This document shows positions 40,713 through 49,603 of a stretch of 64,000 bases of DNA, piece after piece. A model generated the notes under the pieces. It did no database searches. It was given only the letters and a program-made list of their open reading frames with translations, and was not told the origin of the DNA. The stretch's first letter is position 1, and each line of letters opens with the position of its first letter. A program made the position numbers and the translations under genes. Source of the stretch: Niabella soli DSM 19437 (GTDB lineage Bacteria > Bacteroidota > Bacteroidia > Chitinophagales > Chitinophagaceae); assembly GCF_000243115.2 (NCBI RefSeq), contig NZ_CP007035.1, positions 3,658,001-3,722,000 of the forward strand. The letters are read 5' to 3'.

Positions 40713-43190
40713 GTGGCTGGTCAAAAATATTCCATAGCACAATTGGCCGTAGTATTAAGGCTCCCGGCAATAACAGCGGATGGAAACGTAGATACCTTGC
40801 TGACCGATAGTCGCAAACTAAATAACCCCGCTGCTTCTTTATTCTTTGCCTTACCGGGACCCCAGCGCGACGGGCAGGCGTTTATACCAGAATTATATAA
40901 AAAAGACGTCCGGTATTTTGTAGTACCTGAAGATATGGACACATCAGGGTACCCTGATGCTGTTTTTTTGAAAGTGCCGGAGCCCCTGCACGCCCTGCAA
41001 ACCATCGCCGCTTTTCACCGGCATCAATTTTCCATTGATACGATCGGTATTACCGGCAGTAACGGGAAAACGGTTGTAAAAGAATGGCTGTACCAGTTGC
41101 TGCAATCCTACAGAAATATTGTCCGCAGTCCGAAAAGCTATAACTCGCAACTGGGCGTTCCGTTAAGCATTTGGCAAATAGCGGCTGAAAATGATCTGGC
41201 AATTTTTGAAGCTGGCATCAGCAAGCCGGGGGAAATGGTTCGCCTGCAACGGCTTATTGATCCCACTATCGGAGTGTTAACTAATATCGGATCGGCGCAC
41301 AGCGAAGGGTTTGTAAGTGATGAGGAGAAGCTATCAGAAAAACTGGACCTCTTCAGCCATGCAAAAGTTATTATTGCTAACCGGGATAATAAATTGATTG
41401 CATCGGGTATTAAAAAAACCGGCGTACCTTTTTTTTCCTGGGGTACGGATGAAAGCGCCTCCGTTCAGGTTGTTGAGATAAACACCGGAAACGACGCTAC
41501 TATTATCAGCTTAAAAGAAAAAGAAGGCGCCCCTTTTGAAATAACGATACCGTTTACAGACAATGCGTCTGTTGAAAATGCCATTACCTGCGCCACGGTG
41601 TTATTGTACATGAAATTTGACAGGGAGATGATTGTCCGTGGAATGAAAGCGCTGCAGCCGGTAAACATGCGGATGGAGTTTAAGCAGGGGATCAATAACT
41701 GCACCATCATCAACGATAGTTATAGTGCAGATCTTACTTCGCTGGACATTGCGCTGCAATTTTTGGGGCAGCAGGCAAAAGGCAGGAAACAAACAGTGAT
41801 CCTCTCTGATTTTTTTGAGAATGGCATCAACGATCAGCAGTTATATCCCGCTATTTACGCGCTTTTAAAGCGGTATGGTGTACAGCGGTTGATCGGTATC
41901 GGGGAAAAAATGCAAACGGTGCTGGCGGTGTTGATACGGCAAACAGACGCTATTGACGCCACTTTTTATTTAACAACGAAAGAGTTCCTGCAGCACTACC
42001 ACAGTACACAATACCGCGATGAATACATCCTGGTGAAAGGCGCCCGGCGATTTGGTTTTGAGCGGATCGTAACCTTGCTGGAACAAAAAGTTCATGAAAC
42101 CGTGCTGGAGATCAACCTGGATGCGGTGGCGCATAACCTGAAAGCCTTTCAGCAACAGCTTCGCCCCGGAGTAAAACTGATGGCAATGGTAAAAGCCTTT
42201 GCCTATGGCAGCGGGGCCGCTGAAATAGCAAGCGTGGTACAATTTCATAAAGCCGATTATTTAGGTGTGGCTTACGCCGATGAAGGCGTAGAACTGCGGA
42301 AAGCGGGCATTACCATCCCGATTATGGTTTTAAATGTGGAAGCCTCTGCGTTTGATGCCATAACGGATTATAATCTGGAGCCGGATATTTTCAGTTTTGA
42401 ACTGCTCAATTCTTTTGAACAGCACATAAAAAATGCAGGGTTAAAAAATTACCCGGTTCATATTGAAGTGGAAACAGGAATGAACCGTTCGGGTTTTGCA
42501 ATGGAGGCGATAGTTGTATTGGCTGACCGCCTGGCGCGCAATGAATTTATAAGAGTGCAATCCTGTTTTTCTCACCTGGCGGCCAGCGAAGACCGGGTGG
42601 AAGACACTTTTACCCTGCACCAGTTTACCCTGTTAAAAAAAGCCGCTGCTACCCTTGAACAAATAATCGGGTATTCATTTATAAAACATATTGCCAACAC
42701 ATCGGCCATCCTTCGTTTCCCTGAACTGCAGTTGGATATGGTGCGGCTGGGGATCGGCTTGTATGGAATCGGAAGCACTCCGGCTGTTTCGTTACAAACA
42801 GTAGCTACGCTAAAGACAACGATCTCACAAATTAAAAGGATACAAAAAGGCGAAACAGTAAGCTATAACCGCCGGGGGATTGCAAAAGAAGATTCTGTTA
42901 TCGCCACCATCCGGATCGGCTATGCCGATGGATATAACCGAAGACTGGGAAACGGAACGGGAAAAGTTTTTGTCAACGGGCAACTGGCACCGGTAATGGG
43001 CACCGTTTGTATGGACATGACCATGATCGACATTACGCATATCCCTGAGGTGAGGGAAGGCGATGATGCAATTGTATTTGGCGCTGCCGTTACGGTGCAG
43101 CAACTGGCGGAATGGGTTGGCACCATTCCTTATGAGATCATGACGGGCATCTCGCAACGCGTAAAACGGGTGTATTACGGGGAAGGATGA
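40713..43190 (+). CDS. murF-alr: Bifunctional MurF ligase / alanine racemase
   Basis: An 825-residue fusion known from Bacteroidota. Residues 1 to about 455 are MurF: TDSRKLNNP, the ATP loop TGSNGKT (about 113-119), SPKSYNSQLGVPLS, EAGISKPGEM and INDSYSADLTSLDIAL. From about 460 (VLEINLDAVAHNL) it is alanine racemase: MVKAFAYGSG with the PLP lysine at about 494, HIEVETGMNRSGF, SYNRRG with the catalytic Tyr, and GTVCMDMTMIDIT. The N half joins D-Ala-D-Ala to UDP-MurNAc-tripeptide and the C half makes D-alanine. The fusion couples supply and use in peptidoglycan synthesis. The start is a GTG, 1 bp after the TerC stop; no better ATG is near. Confidence 0.95.
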   Translation: MAGQKYSIAQLAVVLRLPAITADGNVDTLLTDSRKLNNPAASLFFALPGPQRDGQAFIPELYKKDVRYFVVPEDMDTSGYPDAVFLKVPEPLHALQTIAAFHRHQFSIDTIGITGSNGKTVVKEWLYQLLQSYRNIVRSPKSYNSQLGVPLSIWQIAAENDLAIFEAGISKPGEMVRLQRLIDPTIGVLTNIGSAHSEGFVSDEEKLSEKLDLFSHAKVIIANRDNKLIASGIKKTGVPFFSWGTDESASVQVVEINTGNDATIISLKEKEGAPFEITIPFTDNASVENAITCATVLLYMKFDREMIVRGMKALQPVNMRMEFKQGINNCTIINDSYSADLTSLDIALQFLGQQAKGRKQTVILSDFFENGINDQQLYPAIYALLKRYGVQRLIGIGEKMQTVLAVLIRQTDAIDATFYLTTKEFLQHYHSTQYRDEYILVKGARRFGFERIVTLLEQKVHETVLEINLDAVAHNLKAFQQQLRPGVKLMAMVKAFAYGSGAAEIASVVQFHKADYLGVAYADEGVELRKAGITIPIMVLNVEASAFDAITDYNLEPDIFSFELLNSFEQHIKNAGLKNYPVHIEVETGMNRSGFAMEAIVVLADRLARNEFIRVQSCFSHLAASEDRVEDTFTLHQFTLLKKAAATLEQIIGYSFIKHIANTSAILRFPELQLDMVRLGIGLYGIGSTPAVSLQTVATLKTTISQIKRIQKGETVSYNRRGIAKEDSVIATIRIGYADGYNRRLGNGTGKVFVNGQLAPVMGTVCMDMTMIDITHIPEVREGDDAIVFGAAVTVQQLAEWVGTIPYEIMTGISQRVKRVYYGEG

Positions 43191-43233
43191 TTATAGTATA
43201 ATGTCATCGTCGCCTCCGTGGCTGCTGTCGTCA

Positions 43234-43314
43234 TCGTCATTTCGAACCCGACCTCAGGAGGGGAGAAATCCCGTTGTTTGAGAACGGAATCCCTCACTCT
43301 GTTCGGGATGACGA
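43234..43314. repeat. Intergenic element with imperfect inverted ends
   Basis: TCGTCATTTCGAA (43234-43246) and TTCGGGATGACGA (43302-43314) are inverted copies at 11 of 13 positions. The interior has GAGGGGAGAAATCCCG. A related sequence is at 31651-31687. It lies between murF-alr and the GNAT gene. Confidence 0.55.
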
Positions 43315-43344
43315 TCAAACGGTAATTGTTGTAATAGTATCACA

Positions 43345-43821
43345 ATGGATCTACAATTTCTCACAGCAACATCGGAATCCGATTTTAATGCGGGCCGGCA
43401 ATTGTTCAGGGCTTATGCTGCTTCGCTGCCGTTTGACCTGTCGTTCCAGGGTTTTGAAGAAGAGCTGGCATCTATTGAAGTGCAATATGGAGCGCCGGAA
43501 GGGGCGCTGGTATTGGGTTTCGATAGGTTAGTACCTGTTGCCTGCGCCGGCATCCGCAGGTGGAATGAAACAACAGCCGAACTAAAACGGATGTATATTG
43601 ATCCTGCATGCCGTGGACAGAAACTGAGTGTCAGGCTTATGGCAATTGCCCTGGAAAAGGCGTTGCAACTGGGCTATGAAAAGATGGTGCTGGATTCTGT
43701 GGGCTCCATGAAAGCGGCGATCCATTTATACGAATCCTTTGGGTTTGAAAAAATTGCCCCCTATAGATTTAATCCTTTTGAGGATGCGGTTTATATGGAA
43801 AAGCGGCTGAAAGAAGAGTAG
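43345..43821 (+). CDS. GNAT-family N-acetyltransferase
   Basis: A 158-residue acetyltransferase. The acetyl-CoA site is RMYIDPACRGQKLSVRLM, the R/Q-x-x-G-x-G/A motif variant, preceded by a strand with GIRRWNETTAELKR and followed by KMVLDSVGSMKAAIHLYESFGFEKI, all usual in GNAT motif A and B. The substrate is not known. There is a 154-bp gap with a repeat after murF-alr, so it is probably its own unit. The DOPA-dioxygenase gene is 85 bp downstream. Confidence 0.85.
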   Translation: MDLQFLTATSESDFNAGRQLFRAYAASLPFDLSFQGFEEELASIEVQYGAPEGALVLGFDRLVPVACAGIRRWNETTAELKRMYIDPACRGQKLSVRLMAIALEKALQLGYEKMVLDSVGSMKAAIHLYESFGFEKIAPYRFNPFEDAVYMEKRLKEE

Positions 43822-43906
43822 GGTTAAATATAAAATGGTGCAGGGTATCGGGAAAGGTGAAATGAGAGGCCTGAGCAGTTCCCGTTTCACGACTAATCAA
43901 TAATAG

Positions 43907-44740
43907 ATGCAAATAAAAGAATTAAATAAAATAACGACTTTCCTGGATAATACGGAAAAAATGCCGGTATTGTTTTTAGGACATGGAAGTCCGATGAATG
44001 CGATTGAAGAAAATGAGTTTGTGCAGGGCTTTCGCGATATAAAAAAAGAAATTCCGCAGCCGAATGCTATTCTTTGCATCAGTGCGCATTGGGAAACCCG
44101 CGGTACCTTTTTAACGGCGATGGAAAACCCGCCAACCATTCATGATTTTGGAGGGTTCCCAAAAGAATTGTTTGCTGTACAATACCCGGCCCCCGGTAGC
44201 CCAGAGCTGGCAGCCGCAACAAAAGCGCTCATCAAAGGAACGGAAGCGGGGCTAACTGATCAATGGGGGCTGGATCATGGCGCCTGGAGCGTAATCAAAC
44301 ATTTATACCCCGAGGCAGACGTACCGGTAATAGAAATGAGCCTGGATCATTATAAAACACCCCAGTGGCATTATGATCTGGCGGGGGAATTGAAACAGTT
44401 GCGGGAGAAAGGGGTGCTTATTATAGGCAGCGGCAATATGGTGCATAACCTGGGCCGTGTGGCCTGGGGGCACTTTAACACGGATAACTATGCTTATGAT
44501 TGGGCGCTGGAAGCAAAAGAAAAAATGAAGGACTTTATTCTTGACGACGATCATCAATCGCTGGTTAATTACGATAAACAGGGCCCCGCTTTTCAACTGG
44601 CTATTCCTTCACCGGAGCATTATATGCCGTTGTTGTATGCACTGGCATTAAAAGATGACAGGGATAACATAAAACTTTTTAACGACAAGGCCGTAGCCGG
44701 ATCGTTGACGATGACCTCGCTGAAAATCGGAACCGTCTGA
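43907..44740 (+). CDS. ygiD: 4,5-DOPA extradiol dioxygenase family protein
   Basis: A 277-residue LigB-superfamily protein. PVLFLGHGSPMNAI has the first metal His, CISAHWETRG the second, HDFGGFPKELF follows, and DHGAWSVIKHLYP has the His needed for catalysis. GSGNMVHNLG near residue 180 is also family-specific. The E. coli YgiD opens the ring of DOPA; the natural substrate in this organism is unknown. It is cytoplasmic, of normal length, and convergent with the coiled-coil protein gene 22 bp downstream. Confidence 0.9.
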   Translation: MQIKELNKITTFLDNTEKMPVLFLGHGSPMNAIEENEFVQGFRDIKKEIPQPNAILCISAHWETRGTFLTAMENPPTIHDFGGFPKELFAVQYPAPGSPELAAATKALIKGTEAGLTDQWGLDHGAWSVIKHLYPEADVPVIEMSLDHYKTPQWHYDLAGELKQLREKGVLIIGSGNMVHNLGRVAWGHFNTDNYAYDWALEAKEKMKDFILDDDHQSLVNYDKQGPAFQLAIPSPEHYMPLLYALALKDDRDNIKLFNDKAVAGSLTMTSLKIGTV

Positions 44741-44762
44741 AGTTGTTGTTGCATCGTCGTTG

Positions 44763-45272
44763 CTACCGCTGCTCTTTTAAGGCCTCAATTTCCTGCTGTA
44801 ATTGTTGCAGCAGTTGTTGGATATGCAGGAGTTTCTGATCAGGCGTGGGTGTAGTTGAACCTTTATGCGGTTCATGAACAATGGCGGGCGTATCTTCTTC
44901 TGCATTTTCCTGCAGTTCTTCCATGTCTTCCTGGATCTCCTCTACATCCTCCTGTATCTCTTCCACATCCTCCTGCATTTCCTCTACATCTTCCTGTATT
45001 TCTTCGATGTCCTCCTGGATATTTTCAATATCGAGACTGTTTTTATTAACCGTCATCTGTATAAAAATAGCCAGGTAAATAGCTTCCAGCGAAACCAGGG
45101 TGGTCAACACCAGCAACATCTTATCAAATGTGGTAACGTGTAAGGCAGGTAATAAAAAAGACACAATAAATAACAGCGTATGTACCAGTAAAGAAGAGGT
45201 GGAACCAATCCACCTTGTGGCGATATCTGCTATATGTTCCAGTCTTGCTGCATTACGTATTTTTGATGCCAT
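44763..45272 (-). CDS. Two-helix membrane protein with heptad-repeat coiled coil
   Basis: A 169-residue protein. Residues 25-45 and 50-72 are membrane helices (LLVHTLLFIVSFLLPAL and LVLTTLVSLEAIYLAIFIQM), similar to DUF1003 or low-affinity iron permease proteins, though the match is loose. From residue 80 to 121 there are six near-perfect heptads of the form ED(I/V/M)EE(I/M/L)Q, encoded by 21-bp tandem DNA repeats. A second coiled coil, LLHIQQLLQQLQQEIEALKE, ends the protein. The acidic coil would face the cytoplasm and is likely to drive oligomerisation. Function unknown. Convergent with the dioxygenase gene. Confidence 0.75.
   Translation of the reverse strand: MASKIRNAARLEHIADIATRWIGSTSSLLVHTLLFIVSFLLPALHVTTFDKMLLVLTTLVSLEAIYLAIFIQMTVNKNSLDIENIQEDIEEIQEDVEEMQEDVEEIQEDVEEIQEDMEELQENAEEDTPAIVHEPHKGSTTPTPDQKLLHIQQLLQQLQQEIEALKEQR
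44910..45035. repeat. In-frame 21-bp tandem repeat (six copies)
   Basis: Six units of 21 bp in the minus-strand gene, each coding one heptad. Copies differ mostly at third codon positions or at Ile/Val/Met/Leu core sites, so the protein pattern is better kept than the DNA. Confidence 0.85.
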
Positions 45273-45716
45273 TTGGAATAATTTTTTTTGGTAAGCGGCG
45301 GTAAGTTAAGGCGAATAGTTGAAACAGCATCAGTTGTGATAGGAAGGAGGCTCACAGATTGCACGAATTCTCACAGAAAAGATCAGTGGTTAACGCGGAT
45401 TCGATAGACGAATAATATTTAAGAATAGATCCCTTCTATTTGGTCCACAAAATAGGTATCAGCATGGCATGGCTATGGGGACCGATGGCTGGGCATACAT
45501 AACACTTTATTCTTCTGCGAAAATCTGCGCTGATCAAGGAAACAGATCCGCAAAAATTTGCGGGAAACCTATTGCTAACGATCTTTTTTTTGTTTCACTT
45601 AAATATTTTTGAAGATAATGCCTCCAATTTTGTGGTTTTATTTGCTGCTCGTATCAAACTATCAATAGTTGGAAAGGAAAAAATCTGTGAAAATCCACGG
45701 AATCTGTGAACAATAA
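45273..45716. other. Intergenic region with three ATCTGTG/ATCTGCG repeats
   Basis: 444 bp with no supported gene. Copies of the ACAGATT/ATCTGCG word family lie at about 45351-45402, 45512-45568 and 45681-45711. A T-rich stretch is at 45581-45602. No strong terminator after GH130 is visible on the minus strand. Confidence 0.6.
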
Positions 45717-46832
45717 TCACTTTCCTTTTGTATCAAATATTGCCACCCCCACTCTGGAATCAGCGCAACCATAGTATAAAAACCATTTGCCCTTATAGTA
45801 AACCAGTCCTTCAGTAAAAACAGTGCCCGCAGCATATTGTCCCGATCGCTCAAAGGACTCCGTCGGGTACAAAAAGGGCTTATCCAAACGCCCAAGCACT
45901 TTAGCCGGATCTTTTTTATCAAACAATACCTGCCCGGCGCAATAACTATGTGCAGCATACTTAGTGTCTCCCTTGTTGCCGGTGCTGTTTTTGCCGTTGT
46001 AGACCAGTAAAATCCCTTTGTCGGTAAGCAATGCCGGAGGGCCGCATTCTGTAAGGTCGCTGTCGAAGTAACCGTTCCGGGGGGCAATGACCCGGAGCAA
46101 TTCTTTTTTTTCATCCAATAGCGGCGTCCAGTTAATAAGATCATCGGAAACCGCCGGGTTTACAAAATACTCGCCCCAGTACATCAGGTATTTGCCATTT
46201 ATTTTTGCGATGACCTGTTTATCGTTTACCAGTTTTGTTACAATGGAGGCCGATTTGCTGGGGCGGTTCGCAAAACGACCTTCCCATGCGGTCTTAAACG
46301 CGGGGCCATGTTTGGTCCAATGTATCAGATCCCTGGAGGTAGCCACCGAAAGCCGCGGCGTTTTTAAATTCCAGGAAGTGTATAAAAGCACATACGTGCC
46401 GTTCTCCGTTTGGGCAACCCTCGGGTCCTCCGATCCTCCCGGCCAGTCAATAGCCTGCTGCCCGTCATGATCCGGATACAACACCGGCACCGGATGTATT
46501 TTCATAGCGATACCATTGGTGCTTTCCGCCACTCCGATCCGCGAGGTATGGCCGCCGATCTTATTTTCCCCGCTAACATCCTCAGCTCTAAAAAGCACAA
46601 CGATTTTATTATCCTTCACAATGGCGGCAGGGTTAAAAGCAGCATTAGACATCCAGGCCACTTTTTTCCCCGACATAGGATCCAAAAAACTATGCTGATT
46701 GTCCGGAATAATCACCGGCTTTGCAGGCCTGGGGCGCACAAAAGGTCCTAAAGCCCAGGAGGGCAGTGGCGCTTGTGCAATACCGGAAATGCCAAAAAGG
46801 ATTAATACTAAAGTCAGGAGATTTTGTTTCAT
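45717..46832 (-). CDS. GH130-family glycoside phosphorylase/hydrolase
   Basis: A 371-residue exported protein with a signal peptide (LLTLVLILFGISGIAQA). The five-bladed propeller features of GH130 are seen: FNPAAIVKDNKIVVLFRAED, SRIGVAESTNG, GGSEDPRVAQTENGTYVL with the catalytic Asp, ECGPPALLTDKGILLVYNG and FLYYGCADSRVGVA near the C terminus. GH130 enzymes act on beta-mannosides, as phosphorylases or, when exported, often as hydrolases. The signal peptide favours a periplasmic hydrolase. It begins 2 bp after the stop of a LytTR response regulator whose kinase precedes it, so all three are one operon. Confidence 0.85.
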   Translation of the reverse strand: MKQNLLTLVLILFGISGIAQAPLPSWALGPFVRPRPAKPVIIPDNQHSFLDPMSGKKVAWMSNAAFNPAAIVKDNKIVVLFRAEDVSGENKIGGHTSRIGVAESTNGIAMKIHPVPVLYPDHDGQQAIDWPGGSEDPRVAQTENGTYVLLYTSWNLKTPRLSVATSRDLIHWTKHGPAFKTAWEGRFANRPSKSASIVTKLVNDKQVIAKINGKYLMYWGEYFVNPAVSDDLINWTPLLDEKKELLRVIAPRNGYFDSDLTECGPPALLTDKGILLVYNGKNSTGNKGDTKYAAHSYCAGQVLFDKKDPAKVLGRLDKPFLYPTESFERSGQYAAGTVFTEGLVYYKGKWFLYYGCADSRVGVAIFDTKGK

Positions 46833-46834
46833 AG

Positions 46835-47578
46835 TTATTTAAAGGCAATTGCTTTTTTTATAGTTTCTTTTTTGTTTCTGGATACCGGAATAGCCGCGCC
46901 GCCTGTTAGCAACAAACGGTCGCCTCCTTCCCGGATCCAGCTTTGAATATAAGCCCGGTTCACAATATAGGATTGATGACTGCGGAGAAAGCCGTGGTAT
47001 TGCAACAGCTCTTCATACTCAAAAATGGGTTTGGAAGACAAATGCTTTTGCCCGTTTGTAAGATGTATAAACGTGTAGTTATTGCTGGCTTCACAAAATA
47101 AAATGGCGGCCACATCTATAAACAATGTTTCTTTTTTTGAAGGCACTGCAATTTTAGGCAGGCTTTTGTTTTCCAGCAATTGCAAAAGATTCTCTAACCG
47201 TTCGTTTTGTTTTTTTGTTTCAATATGTGCCAGGGCTTTATCAACGGCTTGTATTAATTCATCTATATGAACCGGTTTTAACAAATAATCAATAGCTGAA
47301 AACCGGATCGCCTGTATCGCATATTGATCAAAGGCCGTTACAAAGATCACTTCAAAGGAGGGGCGGGTAAAGGTTTTTAAAAGATCAAGCCCCGTTTTAC
47401 CCGGCATTTGTATGTCGAGGAAAACAAGATCAGGATGGCTGTTCTTTATCAGGCGCACGCCCTCATCGGCATTGCCGGCGTGCCCAATAATGCTGATCTG
47501 TGGGCAGTAATTGGCAAGTAATAAAGAGAGATTCTCAATATTATTGGGTTCATCGTCTATGATAACAGCGGCCGGCAT
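46835..47578 (-). CDS. LytTR-family response regulator
   Basis: A 247-residue regulator. The receiver (1-120) has IDDEPNN, phospho-Asp in LVFLDIQMPGKTG, the Thr in VIFVTAF and the Lys in SAIDYLLKPVH. The C-terminal LytTR domain (from about 148) has TLFIDVAAILFCEASNNYTFIHL and FLRSHQSYIVNRAYIQ. It would bind direct repeats in target promoters. Its ATG overlaps the stop of the kinase gene by one base (TAATG), and GH130 starts 2 bp after its end. Confidence 0.92.
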   Translation of the reverse strand: MPAAVIIDDEPNNIENLSLLLANYCPQISIIGHAGNADEGVRLIKNSHPDLVFLDIQMPGKTGLDLLKTFTRPSFEVIFVTAFDQYAIQAIRFSAIDYLLKPVHIDELIQAVDKALAHIETKKQNERLENLLQLLENKSLPKIAVPSKKETLFIDVAAILFCEASNNYTFIHLTNGQKHLSSKPIFEYEELLQYHGFLRSHQSYIVNRAYIQSWIREGGDRLLLTGGAAIPVSRNKKETIKKAIAFK

Positions 47579-49194
47579 TATAACCAGTTTAAAAATAATA
47601 AAGAAAGGGTTGTACCTGTTGCATCGCTTTTGATCGATAGTTGAATAAGCGGATTGCCATAGCCTTTATTTAAAATAGCAATCCTTTCTTTCGACAGCCC
47701 CAGGCCATAACCTTCCCGGTATGAAGATACGTTAAAACCCGTGCCGTTATCTTGTATTCGGATCTGCATGTTTTCTTTTTCGCGAAGCACGCTGATCGTT
47801 AAAATTCCGTTGCTGCCGGATTTTGAAAAGACATGATGGATCGCGTTTTCTACAAAGGGCTGCAGCAGGAAGGGAGGGATTTGGGCGATAGAAGGCTGGA
47901 GGAGTGGGTCGATGGTCAAGTTATAAACAAATGCACAACGCAGTTGTTCCAGCTCTATATAGCCCTGCAGGTTTTTTAATTCTTTGTCCAGGGGAATCAG
48001 GTCCAGTTTGCTTTCCTGTAAGGTTTCCCTCAATAATGTACTAAAAGAAGACAGGTATTTGTTTGCATTTGGGATATCATTTTTATTAACAAGCCCTTGT
48101 ATGGAACTGAGGGCGTTAAATGTAAAATGCGGATTGAGCCGGGCATAAATCTGTTGCAGCCTTTCCTGTGTTTTCTCAAATTCCTCTTTTACTTTTTTGA
48201 TCCGCTGTTGTTGTTTGCGGTAGCGAAATATAAATAATAAAAGTGCAAACAGGAATATAATAAACGCAAAACAGGCAATCTTAAAGATTGCCGTTTGGTA
48301 CCATGCCGGGGTTATTGAAAAATGGAATTCCTTGATGCTTTGGGGTTGTCGCTTAAACCGGATGCGGATAAGATAGTCGCCAGGATCAAGATTTTTCAGC
48401 AGGATATGATTGTTATCATATTCATTCGGTCCCCAGTCCCGTATTATTTTTCCATTCGATTCCAGGCGGTATTCCAGGGCCTCTTTTTTATAAATTGACG
48501 CATCAATTTTTAGTAAAATGGAATTTTCGTTATAGGGTAATTTTAAAACCTTTTTTTGCCCATCGGGTATATTCGCATATTGACGATGCCAGCCGATCTC
48601 GCGGGGGCCATTCGCGAAAAGGTCTTTATTGTTTACAATTTTTGAAAACTCAAGCGGATTATTGGAGGTGTACAAAAGGCTGATTTCGGGCGTTTGCAAT
48701 TGCCAGTAAACTACCCAGGAGGAAATGATTTTTCCTTTATGGCTCCGGAGGTGCATAACAACGTAATTGCCCCAATTGGCGCTGTAACTGCCGGTAATTC
48801 CGCTACCCAACGGGATGCCTCCGATGGCTGTTTGTGTAAACTGATTGATGTGGGTCCACGGAGTGATGACGGTTTTATTATTCAGCAAAACGCTATATTC
48901 AAAATCATCAGTATTGTTTTTATTAACCTGCGGGATCAAAAAATAAATTCCTGCCGTGTCATAAACAAAACTTAAAGGCGTCAGATCGGTAAGGGAGCTA
49001 TCTATAGCAATTTTATATTGTGGGTTCCAATGGGCAATGCCGACAATCTTAGTTGTGCAATTGCTATAGGTTCCGTTGTAGGGAACGGCAACACCCAGTG
49101 TGGGATAGAACGATGTGGAATAATTTTTCCAGTCAATTTGTGAGTGGGCTTTGGTAACTGCCAGTAGCAAACAAAAAAGGATTAATTTTTTCAT
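47578..49194 (-). CDS. LytS-type sensor histidine kinase
   Basis: A 538-residue kinase. There is a signal peptide (LILFCLLLAVTKAHS), a periplasmic sensor region of about 285 residues whose last part (LLKNLDPGDYLIRIRFK) resembles the Y_Y_Y domain of hybrid sensors, one membrane helix (about 308-328, FKIACFAFIIFLFALLLFIF), a short coiled coil and a His kinase domain with the phospho-His in RLNPHFTFNALSSIQG and the N-box LLQPFVENAIHH, then GLGLSKERI. It would sense a periplasmic signal, possibly a glycan given the GH130 in the operon. It is the first gene of the operon. Confidence 0.9.
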   Translation of the reverse strand: MKKLILFCLLLAVTKAHSQIDWKNYSTSFYPTLGVAVPYNGTYSNCTTKIVGIAHWNPQYKIAIDSSLTDLTPLSFVYDTAGIYFLIPQVNKNNTDDFEYSVLLNNKTVITPWTHINQFTQTAIGGIPLGSGITGSYSANWGNYVVMHLRSHKGKIISSWVVYWQLQTPEISLLYTSNNPLEFSKIVNNKDLFANGPREIGWHRQYANIPDGQKKVLKLPYNENSILLKIDASIYKKEALEYRLESNGKIIRDWGPNEYDNNHILLKNLDPGDYLIRIRFKRQPQSIKEFHFSITPAWYQTAIFKIACFAFIIFLFALLLFIFRYRKQQQRIKKVKEEFEKTQERLQQIYARLNPHFTFNALSSIQGLVNKNDIPNANKYLSSFSTLLRETLQESKLDLIPLDKELKNLQGYIELEQLRCAFVYNLTIDPLLQPSIAQIPPFLLQPFVENAIHHVFSKSGSNGILTISVLREKENMQIRIQDNGTGFNVSSYREGYGLGLSKERIAILNKGYGNPLIQLSIKSDATGTTLSLLFLNWL

Positions 49195-49348
49195 GCAGTA
49201 AAACTAATACCGGTTCAGCGCCTTCAAAATACACATTTGGAATTGGGGTTGTTTTTTTGTGAATATAACCATTAAGGGAGGAATCGGGTAATTGCCCGAC
49301 GCATATAATTCGAGTTTATTTTCTTTGAAGGCAGCACAATAGATTATT

Positions 49349-49358
49349 CATTCGTGCA
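49349..49358. repeat. Left target site duplication of the MITE-like element
   Basis: CATTCGTGCA, directly abutting the left terminal repeat and identical to 49604-49613. Confidence 0.85.
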
Positions 49359-49603
49359 CAGGGCAAACGCATCTAAATTAAAAAAGAGAGAAACAGAGGC
49401 GTAGCCTCGAAAAATATTTCAAAAACGGGTTTCAACCCGTTTGAGGAGCAGACAAAATAGATGGAGAACCGTAGGTTCGGCCCATAATGTACCGTGCCGA
49501 TGGCACTCCACTCACTGCATCGCACATAAAGCCGCGCTAAAGCACGGCTTTATGTAACCCAAACGAGCCGAAGGCTCTAAAAAATTTAGATGCGTTTGCC
49601 CTG
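49359..49603. mobile_element. MITE-like element, 245 bp, 21-bp perfect TIRs
   Basis: The ends 49359-49379 and 49583-49603 are perfect 21-bp inverted repeats starting CAGGGCAAACGCATCTAAA. A 10-bp direct repeat, CATTCGTGCA, abuts both ends. Inside are six hairpins: GAGGC-GTA-GCCTC (49396-49408), AAACGGGTT-TC-AACCCGTTT (49423-49442), GAACC-GTA-GGTTC (49466-49478), TGCC-GAT-GGCA (49495-49505), an 11-bp stem with ACATAAAGCCG (49524-49555) and GAGCC-GAA-GGCTC (49565-49577). There is no open frame of note, so it needs a transposase supplied elsewhere. It lies between a kinase gene and lspA and a related empty target is at 20881-20899. The transposase family is unknown; a 10-bp duplication fits several IS groups. 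Confidence 0.85.

Noticed and set aside
44910-45035. Tandem repeat considered as a CRISPR array
   Set aside because: Units are 21 bp, directly adjacent without spacers and in frame with a gene; no cas genes are present.
45662-46144. Second minus-strand frame over the end of the GH130 gene, considered as a frameshift
   Set aside because: The GH130 frame is intact through its C-terminal FLYYGCADSRVGVA motif, so no frameshift is needed.
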